Positions 1 through 7,518 of a stretch of DNA of 11,107 nt are shown piece after piece. The notes beneath the pieces were generated by a model. That model saw only the letters and a list, made by a program, of their open reading frames with translations. It had not been told where the DNA came from and did no database searches. Both the position numbers and the translations under genes were made by a program. The DNA comes from CALMFT01 sp041674565 (lineage in GTDB: Bacteria > Patescibacteriota > Gracilibacteria > Absconditabacterales > Absconditicoccaceae). The stretch covers positions 1-11,107 of the forward strand of contig JBAYVQ010000023.1 in assembly GCA_041674565.1 (NCBI GenBank), read 5' to 3'. Positions within the stretch are counted from its first letter, which is position 1. Each line of letters opens with the position of its first letter.

Positions 1-1
1 C

Positions 2-226
2 AAAGTACTTATCTGCTCTGTCTCACCCGAGTTTGATAACACAAAAAGAGGATGACACCTCGTAGTGATCAAATGATACAATCGAAATGGATATCAAGAA
101 GAACTCATCATCAATGATCCCACTGATCCCAAGGCAGCGGAATGATTCCCCTCTGCTCCTGTTAGCATACCACTCACTCACTTTATGCAATGTCGAAGTG
201 GCAGGTATATGGCGATGTTTCAGTAA
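2..226 (+). CDS. C-terminal part of a C39-like (papain-fold) peptidase family protein, 5' end outside the window
   Basis: The frame is open from the window edge to TAA at 224-226 and gives 74 residues if UGA is read as Gly (UGA at 53, 74 and 143). The segment GGHLVVIKGYN followed by INDP matches the second half of Peptidase_C39_2-type domains. In these the His after Gly is the catalytic base, the GY(N/D) strand follows, and an NDP turn comes about ten residues later. The end (VSIPLTHFMQCRSGRYMAMF) fits the closing strand, where the family often has F..w.G. Both key glycines, before the His and in KGY, are UGA codons, so family and code support each other. The catalytic Cys and any signal peptide lie outside the window. 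Such proteins are often exported cell-wall or bacteriocin-processing type hydrolases; the substrate cannot be inferred here. Confidence 0.72.
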
Positions 227-258
227 AACTCACACATAAAAATATGATTTATGATATT

Positions 259-279
259 ATGTCAACATGATGTTGACAT
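259..279. repeat. 21-bp perfect palindrome overlapping a promoter -35 box (candidate operator)
   Basis: Arms ATGTCAACAT and ATGTTGACAT are separated by a single G. The right arm contains the TTGACA hexamer used as the -35 box of the promoter at 273-302. No T-run follows, so a terminator is unlikely. A dimeric repressor site that blocks RNA polymerase is the simplest reading; the regulator is unknown. Confidence 0.6.
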
Positions 280-302
280 CTTTGTGGTAATTGTTATATG
301 GT
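273..302 (+). promoter_or_regulatory. Predicted sigma70-type promoter for the gene at 378-812
   Basis: TTGACA at 273-278, an 18-base spacer and TATGGT at 297-302. The -10 match is modest, but the same TTGACA-N18-TATGGT layout recurs before the membrane protein at 3800. The predicted start near 309 leaves a leader of about 70 bases that contains AGGAGG. Confidence 0.5.
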
Positions 303-322
303 ATATTGTCATCATAGTGACT

Positions 323-328
323 AGGAGG
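323..328 (+). promoter_or_regulatory. Orphan Shine-Dalgarno-like AGGAGG in the leader of the 378-812 gene
   Basis: A perfect AGGAGG lies about 49 bases before the only good ATG (378), far too distant for normal initiation. No ATG, GTG or TTG stands 5-10 bases after it. The only nearby alternative is CTG at 332-334, which opens a seven-codon frame ending in TAA. It could be chance, a leader peptide or a mis-placed start. Confidence 0.3.
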
Positions 329-377
329 AAACTGAAAATCCGAAAAAAAGAGTAAGAAACAAAAAAACATTATCACC

Positions 378-812
378 ATGCGCAAGATCACCAGCAAACA
401 GAGAGACATTCTGTTTCTCTTATGCAAATCCCCCATCACCATTGATAAGTCGGCAGAGTGGGGTCCGGGGAATAGCCAACTCGCTCCCGATGGAGCCTTC
501 CTTAAAATCAACGAAGGCGAAGGGGGAAAGATGGATATCTCCCACCTCGTCCAGCCAAACCCTGAAAAAACGGCGCCCATCGGCTGGGTCAGCAACGGAC
601 AACCCAACCGCTTCGACAAGGCGCCGATCTGGGTTGACCAGAAGATTCTGAACGCTGGGGAAACGGTAGCTCTCCAAACGGCCGACGGCCCCATAAACTA
701 CCAGGTTACCGAAGCGTCCTACCTCTGCTACAACGACAAGGAAGGTATGCCGAACCTCCAAGATTCCTGGGTACAAACCCGGAAAAACCTGGAAAAAAAT
801 TACGAATTTTAA
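378..812 (+). CDS. Hypothetical protein, 144 aa, GC-rich and without UGA codons
   Basis: I do not recognise the family. The protein is soluble, with no signal peptide or membrane helix. It has a basic start (MRKITSKQRD), a Gly/Pro-rich middle (EWGPGNSQLAPDG, EGEGGKMD), and a Trp/Tyr-containing second half (IGWVSNGQ, PIWVDQ, DGPINYQVTEASYLCYND). ATG at 378 is the first start after an in-frame TAG at 315. Promoter 273-302 lies upstream and the terminator at 909-936 downstream, so it looks monocistronic. Base use is unlike the neighbours: the row 541-600 is 38/60 G+C by hand count, against 23/60 in row 1441-1500. All 11 glycines use GGN codons, while the membrane protein at 3800 uses UGA for 5 of 14. 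This points to recent acquisition, perhaps from a standard-code donor. A 118-codon antisense frame exists but lacks promoter and terminator support. Confidence 0.65.
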   Translation: MRKITSKQRDILFLLCKSPITIDKSAEWGPGNSQLAPDGAFLKINEGEGGKMDISHLVQPNPEKTAPIGWVSNGQPNRFDKAPIWVDQKILNAGETVALQTADGPINYQVTEASYLCYNDKEGMPNLQDSWVQTRKNLEKNYEF

Positions 813-908
813 CGGCCCGCCGCAGGCAATGCGGCAAAAAATTTAATCCGATTAGAAATATTACCTTTTCTCGTGGGTCATCCGCGGGAAATACAAAAAA
901 GTCCAATG

Positions 909-936
909 CCTGGCGGGTCGTCCCGCTGGGTTTTTT
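909..936 (+). terminator. Rho-independent terminator of the 378-812 gene
   Basis: CCTGGCGGG (909-917) pairs with CCCGCTGGG (922-930) around a TCGT loop, nine pairs including two G-T wobbles, followed by TTTTTT at 931-936. It lies about 100 bases after the stop codon on the same strand. Confidence 0.85.
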
Positions 937-941
937 CATAC

Positions 942-965
942 AAAAAATACCGCACGAATGCGGTA
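942..965 (-). terminator. Rho-independent terminator of the 991-3309 gene
   Basis: Read on minus, TACCGCA (948-954) and TGCGGTA (959-965) form a 7-bp stem with a four-base loop, followed by a T6 tract (A6 at 942-947 on +). It lies 25 bases after the stop. It stands back to back with the + terminator at 909-936, insulating the convergent genes. Confidence 0.85.
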
Positions 966-990
966 GTAGTCAGATTATTGTATATATTTC

Positions 991-3309
991 TTATACCTCT
1001 ACTTGATATCTTTTGGGATTTACGAATGCAGCGCCATCTCCATATTTTTCCATCGCTGGGTCCTTGAAATCTACACCATGTACATTATCTGGACCCACCG
1101 AACACGTCCTGTACATCAACCACTCATATGACACATGGCCACTGTTATCCAGCTCAGCTTGCGGTGAGGGCTTAGCATCTAGCTCTACCAACATCTCGTA
1201 TGCCGCTTTGGCTATCCGTTCAGCATATCTATACTTTGGGGAAACAATCTGCGTGAGTTGAGCATCCATCTTATCATAAAAACCATGTTGCAACTTATTC
1301 CTTACGTACGAAAGGGTGGATATGCCATTATCCAAGGTATCTACCACATCCATATATCCCGTTTTGTCATCCACCGCAGGCACTTCAAATGGCACTGGTC
1401 AGCCTTCCATCAACTGGATATAATCACAAATTACGTCTTTCAAGAAAGGACGCGCATCCTCATGGACTATTTCAAACAGGATAATTTTCTTGAGCTTTTT
1501 GATCTCCCTTTGTTCTTCGTTATCTGTTTTCTTGATTTTTATTTTCTCTAGATACTCATCAATAAAAGCACAAGACTCAGCGGTCAGTTCTTCTCTTGTT
1601 TTTCAGTGCTTTTGCATATATGCTTCATCCTCCTGAACCATCCTATAAGAGTGATTGATATCATGCATGAGGAACTCCTCAGGAGACTGTTCAAATTCAT
1701 CAACATACAAAAAATCATTAGATAATCAGACAAAGCGAATGGGGACGCCTCTCACTCTCATAAGATCAGTCGCTCACAGTCACTCATAGGTAGGAAGAAC
1801 AATCTCATGCGGAAGCTTATTCATGAGCATGTTTTTACGATACTCGTATCTGTACATGTGATATGAGGCAAACTCTTGTTTTCTAGGATTATGTTCTATA
1901 ATATCATCTGACGCCACCTTACTATAAAATCACCTCTTGAGTCTAGCAGCAAGATCAAAGCACGCAATAGCCTTTGCTATAGCATCCAGTGTGGATCTAT
2001 AAGGACAAAAGGTCCTATTTTGCAAACAACAATGCCTCAATGAGATAGTGCACTTATCTCTAATCCCCACAAGAGCAGGGTTTGATTTGCACAGCTGATT
2101 CATATCTTCGCTGTACATATCCTGTAATATTTTATCTACAATAGGAAACAGTTCAGGGAAAGACGTTTCTTGATCGTTATGATTTTGTTCAAATCTTTGT
2201 TTCAGCGTAGCATGAGAAGCACGAGGATTTTTGATGATACCCCTAATTCGCTCATAGTGTGAAACATCTCTTTTTTTCTCAATAGACGTACGTGCGCTCA
2301 GATGCGCTATGATCTCTCTGTGATGATTAAATACCAATCATCATTTGGGGACATCGGGATTCATGATATCACCCTTATGTTGCCACAAGAGATCTTTGCC
2401 TTCTACTTCTCCCTCGACTTCAACTAAAAATCCGACAGTATCAACCAAATGCCTTGGATCGGATGGCAGCGTAATATTTTTCAATTGATCTTTGTAATGA
2501 TATCCACGTACATTATCGATACGCATTTTGAGTTTCTTGGTCCCATCGGCATCAGTCACGAAATAATAGTCGCTCTCTGCACCATCAACATAAGCACCAT
2601 ACACAGCTTGTGCTGGGTCCAATCATAAAATCTTTTTTCATCACACTCTCAATGCGGCAAATACCGAAGCCTCCAAACCCAATGGATTATCCTCGTCTTC
2701 ATCCAAAATAAATCATCAAGGCAACGCTAGTCACTCAGGAAATCGACTTCTGCGGTTGCACAGTATCTGCTTGTCCTTTTCATCATGAGATCCGACCACA
2801 ACCAAATCCACTGTACGCTTGGGCAATAATATCTGCTCCACGTAGTTTCTAGCCTTTTGGAGAAGCTCTTTGTCCTGCAACCAAGCATCGACAATCGCCA
2901 TACTGGTTGGGTTTGTTGGTTCGCCGATATATTCCAGAAGATTATTCTGGATCTCGCGCTGTCTATCAGGATATCTCATCAATCTCTGATACCAGTAGAG
3001 CATATACAATACCGAAGATGCATAATATGATTCTATAGCCTGATTCGGTTTACTTTTTGGCCCACTTGTTGCTCAACCTTCCCACAATAAAGCAGCCAAT
3101 TCTCATTTAGTTTTGGATATATCCACAGTTATATTGCTCGGGAAAATCACTTTCAAAATACTTTTGACGCAATCACTCAAATGAAAATCATCAGACGGCA
3201 AAAGCACCGTTACAGACTCTCAGTTATCTACCTGTTCTTGAATGATTTTGATCTGCTGTGCAGAAATAACTCAAGCGTTAATCACCAGTAATTTCGACTT
3301 TGTATGCAT
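991..3309 (-). CDS. 772-aa protein: degenerate NUDIX domain fused to a large C-terminal region with an HDxxH motif
   Basis: A single frame joined across 18 UGA(Gly) codons; ATG at 3309 is the first start after TAG at 3340-3342. Residues 1-160 are of unknown type and mostly helical. About 165-335 is a NUDIX fold of the COG1051/NrtR kind: RTVDLVVVG, then LALPGGFI (194-201), DPRHLVDTVGF (from 284) and VFNHHREI (326-333), matching the family's DPRG..V.aY and FDH..IL strands. The catalytic box REUXEEXGU is absent: where RELxEE should stand the protein reads ASVFAALRV, so hydrolysis is doubtful and ligand binding or structure more likely. The C-terminal 400 residues hold a conserved-looking stretch, LPTYEGLGATDLMRVRGVP, and then SPEEFLMHDINH with H549, D550 and H553, a possible metal site. 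There is no signal peptide. Transcribed alone from promoter 3342-3369. NUDIX fold fairly sure; C-terminal function unknown. Confidence 0.85.
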
Positions 3310-3341
3310 CAATACCTGCAAACGTGTAAATAATATACACT

Positions 3342-3369
3342 ATTATACACATAATATAGTCTGAGTCAA
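3342..3369 (-). promoter_or_regulatory. Near-consensus sigma70 promoter of the 991-3309 gene
   Basis: On minus, TTGACT (3364-3369), a 16-base spacer and a perfect TATAAT (3342-3347). Transcription would begin near 3334, leaving a leader of about 25 bases before ATG 3309 and no Shine-Dalgarno sequence. Confidence 0.8.
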
Positions 3370-3387
3370 TTTATGGTATGAAAATAC

Positions 3388-3413
3388 AAAAAAATACCGC
3401 ACGAGTGCGGTAT
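3388..3413 (-). terminator. Rho-independent terminator, near-duplicate of the one at 942-965
   Basis: ATACCGCA (3394-3401) and TGCGGTAT (3406-3413) form an 8-bp stem around CGAG. On minus it is followed by a T-run (A7 at 3388-3394). It must end a minus-strand unit lying at about 3415-3740, although no convincing intact gene is there. The ATAC-A6/7-TACCGCACGA sequence is shared with the other copy. Confidence 0.8.
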
Positions 3414-3419
3414 TGTAAA

Positions 3420-3500
3420 ATTGTTAACACTTACTTCCTCAGAGGGATTTCCAACAGCATTATTCCCAGCCAAGACCCTCAAACGACATTGTTGTTTTCA
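3420..3500 (-). pseudogene. Possible fibronectin-III-like coding remnant
   Basis: In one minus frame with UGA as Gly the translation includes CRLRVLAGNNAVGN followed by PSEEVSVNN. This resembles the last two strands of FN3 domains (YrvrvlAvN.aG.s.pSeeVsv). The frame has no start codon or credible N-terminal part, is interrupted by TAA further upstream (3567-3569), and runs on into the terminator hairpin at 3394-3413. It therefore looks like the decayed end of a larger secreted repeat protein. The wider stretch 3414-3742 has no intact gene that I can defend apart from the doubtful 39-residue frame at 3536-3655. The match rests on about 20 residues and may be chance. Confidence 0.25.
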
Positions 3501-3535
3501 TGGGCATATATAAAAGAAATAAATGAACAATTTTG

Positions 3536-3655
3536 TTACAATGTATCTCTTTTTTCTTGTAGGCGTTTACTGATCAAGATCGTATAGCTACCACCCTGCT
3601 TTGCACGAACCCATAGTGTTTTCCATGTCTGATACCAAGATTTGAGCAACGACAT
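3536..3655 (-). CDS. Doubtful small ORF, 39 aa
   Basis: ATG at 3655 to TAA at 3536 encodes a basic, Trp-rich peptide (SWYQTWKTLWVRAKQGG, then SYTILISKRLQEKRDTL). It uses no UGA codon and has no Shine-Dalgarno sequence or clear promoter. Composition is protein-like, and LWVRAKQGGSYT vaguely recalls a beta-sandwich strand pair. It may therefore be another piece of the same decayed gene as 3420-3500 (the frame differs), or a true small protein ended by the terminator at 3388-3413. Confidence 0.2.
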   Translation of the reverse strand: MSLLKSWYQTWKTLWVRAKQGGSYTILISKRLQEKRDTL

Positions 3656-3742
3656 ATACCACGAGTTACGAAATAAAGTGACTAAGTACTATGTGGTAAG
3701 CGTTTTGCACTAAGATAATCAAGAGAAAAACAAAAGAAAAGA

Positions 3743-3772
3743 TTGACAAATAATCTGACAAATATATATGGT
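3743..3772 (+). promoter_or_regulatory. Predicted promoter of the PH-domain membrane protein gene
   Basis: TTGACA at 3743-3748, an 18-base spacer and TATGGT at 3767-3772, the same architecture as at 273-302. The TTG inside the -35 box could be mistaken for a start codon in frame with the gene. Placing the promoter here makes ATG 3800 the start, with a leader of about 20 bases. Confidence 0.55.
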
Positions 3773-3799
3773 ATTGTAATTATCTATTCTTACGTCCGT

Positions 3800-4408
3800 A
3801 TGAAAATAGGAAGTTCCTTTGACACAAAACTCAAGAGAACACTTATCAAACAGTACACACAACAATATGGCACCAAAGATACCATAATCATTTCTAGAGC
3901 TACACGATACCTTGTGTTCTATTGCATAGCACCAACCATAGCACTTCTTACCTGGATTATTATTCTCATTTTTCTAGGCGGTTTTGATATAAACACTTCA
4001 TCCATTGACTGAATAAGGGATTTTTTAGTACGTTTTGCGGCGATAGCAAGTATCCTTGTATGATGATACTATATCATAGGACAATTTATCAATTATTATA
4101 TGGATTTTTGTATTACAACACCAAATGAAATAGTCTTTTATACACAGTATGGGTTGTTTCACAGAAAAAGTAAAATCGCAAAAACCGAAGACATCAAGGT
4201 GGTTACCGTAGATGGATCTGGGTTTCGGAGATCTCTGCTAGACTATGGAGATATTAGTATATTTTTTGAATGAACATATACACAAGCGCAAGCGTCCAAT
4301 CCATGAAGCATCAATATGTCGTTTGTTTCAGACGTAGAAAGAGTCAAAAACAGAATCAAAAAACTCCTGGATCTCACTACAGCAGTGGAACATCGCAAAC
4401 ATGATTAA
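3800..4408 (+). CDS. Membrane protein with two transmembrane helices and a bacterial PH-like domain (202 aa)
   Basis: Reading UGA as Gly (5 codons) gives a 202-residue protein. The N-terminus is basic and cytosolic. It is followed by a helix at about 37-61 (LVFYCIAPTIALLTWIIILI) and a second at about 75-97, forming a hairpin. Residues 103-190 are a beta-rich domain: CITTPNEIVFYTQYGLFHRK, then KIAKTEDIKVVTVD, LLDYGDISIFFEG and SFVSDVERVKNRIKKLLD. This is the pattern of the bPH_2 (YdbS/YdbT-like) family: a 'T.erli...G.f.r....i.l..I..v' start, an 'YGdi.i' strand and a closing helix. Such proteins sit in the cytoplasmic membrane with the PH domain in the cytosol; their biochemical role is mostly unknown. 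ATG 3800 is chosen over the upstream in-frame TTG 3743, which lies inside the -35 box. The gene converges on the next one, with 7 bases between stop codons. Confidence 0.8.
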
Positions 4409-4415
4409 GATTACG

Positions 4416-6215
4416 CTAAGACAGTTTTTTGACGATGCCAAACTTCACTTTACCAGGAGATAGTCTGATGCTGAAGCTGGATAGACTACCAGAACAGGTA
4501 AACATAAGGTCTTTATTGCAGTATTTTTCTACAAGTTTTTTGAGTGGTATGATAATTTTAGCAGTCATATCATTTTTGTTTTTGGCATAAGCACCTACTG
4601 GGAGTTTCGTATTGGGTATGTCAGTATCTAGATGCTGTAATGCTATTTCTAGTATTTCACTGGTGGATGTTTGTGTATGAAGATCTTTGGAAGTAAGTTT
4701 ATGTCAAGGAAGGTAGATCTTGTGGTGGATAGTATCTACAATAATATCATCATATGTTTGTAGTGCTATTTGTGAGTGTTCGATAAGTTGGGTAGAACCG
4801 TCATAATGTTGGATCATGCAGTTACCTCTTTCTATAAAGTCCGAAAAGATACCAGATCTAATATCTTGTTCTACTTTTAGTCATTCGTACTCATATCAGT
4901 CTTTTCGACTTTCGTAAATAATACTCATCTGAGAATCCATATATATTTTATGATGTTCTTCTATCATTTGCTGGACTCTTTTCCTGCCAGATTCTAAAGA
5001 ACTGATTACAGATACAGCTCATCAAGCACTGGTCATATCAAAAGGGAATACTCATATATTGTTATATCATAAAAATTTATTCATCCGCTCAATAGTCTCA
5101 ATATAGTTTTCTGCGTATCAATCCAGTAACTTCAATAACGGAAGTGTCTTATGGATCGTATTACAAAGCATATCCAGAGCATTGACATGAAATTTATTTG
5201 TAGATAAATCCATCAAACTATGTCGTACCTTTAAGTTGATAATTTCTACCGTCCTGGTAAATATTTCATCCATATTGGGTATTTCAGACAGCAAAAAAGG
5301 CTTAAAGCCATCTACAGTGAAATCGGTCAAAAAGTTTGATGTAGCAAATTTATCATACACTTCCTTTTTGACGGCCGACATGCGTCTGGAAACATCACTC
5401 GTAGAATAATGTTTATTTGGCTGTATAGGTATGCCACTATAAATCATTGCCAAATCAAAAGAAGCTCACCAATCAGCAAGAGCAAGAGAATTTGACTCTT
5501 CGGCGATACACAAGCTATCACATTTCACTCAAAAGAACTGTATTCTGTCCTCTGGTTTCCTAGATACAACAGGAGGTCTATATCAAACAAAAGGATAGCT
5601 GCCAAAGAAAAATCAAGTTATTAAAGACAGGTACGGAAGAGATCAGCATACAGCTCTATAAAACAAAAGTGTATCCTTAAAAATACCGCTAATAGTACTT
5701 TGATAATAGACCTTATTGATATCTTCTTTACAATATGAGGTGATTTCAGCTAAAAATTCTGGACTCTTATGACTCAATATCGCACATAAACTCAAGAAAA
5801 GTGTAAGCGGTCCGATTCCTAGATCTATTTTTGGGGATAATTCTGCAAGGACATTGATACAATATCAATGATCAGTTGCAGTGACTTTCTGGCTCAAAAA
5901 CGTAGCAAGTTTTGCAAAAAAAGTATGTTGTTCTCCAATATCTCAGTTAATTTTCTCTTTTACGAAGTCTGCTGATTCTATATTATACATATAATAATGT
6001 CCAAACTCAACACTCAATCATTCTTTATACCTAGAGATTCATACATACACTCTCAATGGAACTTTTTGCCTTAAGTACGCTCATTGATAATCTCCAGATA
6101 AAAAACCCGATAAAGTCCAGTCCATACTCAAGGGCATAGACAAAACGAGCTCATTTTCAGTGAAAAACTTCTTGTAGACTTCTGGATGTAGTTCTTTGAG
6201 CCTTTTTGAGTTCAT
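4416..6215 (-). CDS. 599-aa protein of unknown function with faint GHMP-kinase-like features
   Basis: One frame joined across 18 UGA(Gly) codons, ending in TAG. ATG 6215 is the first ATG after an in-frame TAG at 6276. I do not recognise it with certainty. The first 45 residues hold ENELVLSMPLSMDWTLSG and then FLSGDYQ, placed like the N-terminal strand and turn of GHMP kinases (aPGrv.l.GeH.Dy). At 125-145 ELSPKIDLGIGP precedes a hydrophobic helix (LTLFLSLCAIL), placed like the P-x-GLGSS-A phosphate loop, but the serines are missing. SFDLAMIYSG follows at 252-261. After about residue 280 the chain is helical and hydrophilic, with no motif I know. If this fold is right, the protein is much longer than usual kinases and probably not a normal ATP-using enzyme. 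It is divergent from the operon at 6406. An open hydrophobic stretch lies directly upstream of the ATG. Confidence 0.8.
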
Positions 6216-6376
6216 ACCAATAAGATACAACAATAAAATACCTAACAAAAAACAGCATAGTATGTAATTTTCTGTCTAAAGAAAAAAACTGACAAACTCA
6301 AGACAAAACTTCTAGTAGACTGTCTCTTCTTCAGATTATATTTCATTTTGCAATTGTATCACAAATATATACATGA

Positions 6377-6401
6377 CTTGTCACTACTTTATATAGACAA
6401 G
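6377..6401. repeat. Short inverted repeat before the 6406 operon
   Basis: CTTGTC (6377-6382) and GACAAG (6396-6401) flank 13 AT-rich bases and end four bases before ATG 6406. It could be an operator or a 5' leader hairpin. Six-base arms in AT-rich DNA may be chance. No clear -35/-10 pair was found in the divergent spacer 6216-6405. Confidence 0.25.
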
Positions 6402-6405
6402 ATAT

Positions 6406-7512
6406 ATGATAGCAGCGGTACAGGAGCATATAGCAGAATATGGAGGGAAGAACGGTGTATTAAAGTATCTACACGACTACCACCCCGAGATGAGAGAACA
6501 TTTGGTACCCACGCGGATACTCAAAAACAAAGAGTCAGTTTCACCAGAACTTTTTCGTACACTCAAAGACGTCATCAACCAGTATAACACTTACAATATC
6601 CTTAATCGCAGGAGTCATCCAGACGATCGATACGGCATGGTAGACCACCTGCCTACCGACAGCATACCACTGCATTTCATCGATGAGTTAGCTTGCCTAA
6701 ATAAAAAAATTAAAAATGACGATATACGAAAACACAAAGTATGAAACACGGTACGCAAAGAAATGACATTCAACCTTACGCCGCTCATTGGGCATACGCT
6801 CTACACCGTTACGGAAAACCCCAACAGGACAGATAGTATGTACATTGATACAGGGGTCATAGATAGCGTCTTTGAAGATCCTTGTAAGTTGATTGGTAAC
6901 ACCGTTATTGAAAATTCTACCTCTAATAATATCCAAAACGAACCAACTGTGGCATCAATCGTAGCATTGGTTAATAAGATCAGGGGTCTTGGTCTGTTTG
7001 ATCTGGAAGAAAGGCTACAATACGAAATAGGAATAACCAGAAATGATAAGAGATATTTGTTTCAAATTAGACAGTTTTGCGAACTCTTTCCACCATTCCC
7101 CAAAGATATCCAAAATGCACTTGATCAGCAAGACATGATAAGACTCATGGGTCAACTTCCACCCAGTGGTATCAAAATACCCCATATACAATGAAAATCA
7201 CTTATAGATATCAATGATTTGGCGCAGTCTCAAACCAAGGATTTCATATTTACCGCGGAACACGTAGGAGCCTGACACAGTAACACTCGAAATCCTCAGA
7301 CTCCTTATTTTAAGTGATTCTTGAGCGGATACCACAGGGGTCTCTATCACAACCTCACTATGCCATCACAATTAGCGCTCAAAAATAGATGATTTGTTGG
7401 TCTAGCGGCGGCAAAGCTGGGTTGGGATGATGGCGATACACTGAGTATTGATCACAAAACACTAGCCAAAGATATCGCAAAGATAAAAGAATTTTTTAAA
7501 AGTTTTAGATAA
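6406..7512 (+). CDS. Hypothetical protein, 368 aa, first gene of a two-gene operon
   Basis: The frame runs from ATG 6406 (in-frame TAG just before, at 6394) to TAA 7510-7512 and includes 5 UGA(Gly) codons. The protein is soluble with mixed helix and strand and no signal peptide. I cannot name it. Two places weakly recall PEP-synthase/PPDK-type proteins: IRGLGLFDLEERLQYEIG followed by NDKRYLFQIRQF, similar to the 'iEwaid.....lyfvQiRp' end of the ATP-binding domain, and GWDDGDTLSIDH near the C-terminus, similar to the 'l.dGd.v.vDg' end of the phosphohistidine domain. The usual T-S-H-A phosphohistidine motif is absent; the only related feature is a HVGAGHSN stretch. A degenerate relative is possible but unproven. 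The next gene starts 6 bases after the stop, so the two are surely co-transcribed. Confidence 0.75.
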
Positions 7513-7518
7513 TATATT

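Noticed and set aside
257..776. Two antisense frames (145 and 118 codons, minus) across the 378-812 gene
   Set aside because: They run opposite to the promoter and terminator of the + gene and lack their own signals or a known motif; they are explained by the high G+C of the locus.
819..835. GCCGC/GCGGC hairpin just after the 378-812 gene
   Set aside because: It is followed by A rather than T, and the much better terminator stands at 909-936.
991..3309. Several separate short minus genes or a frameshifted pseudogene
   Set aside because: All pieces are in one frame and are separated only by UGA. Reading it as Gly gives one continuous protein, and the NUDIX domain crosses the supposed breaks.
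3378..3587. A 69-codon + frame
   Set aside because: It runs through the minus-strand terminator hairpin, has no promoter or RBS, and no protein-like motif.
3743..3799. TTG start at 3743 for the PH-domain protein, adding 19 residues
   Set aside because: The TTG is the first part of a TTGACA -35 box followed by a -10 element; ATG 3800 lies at the right distance downstream.
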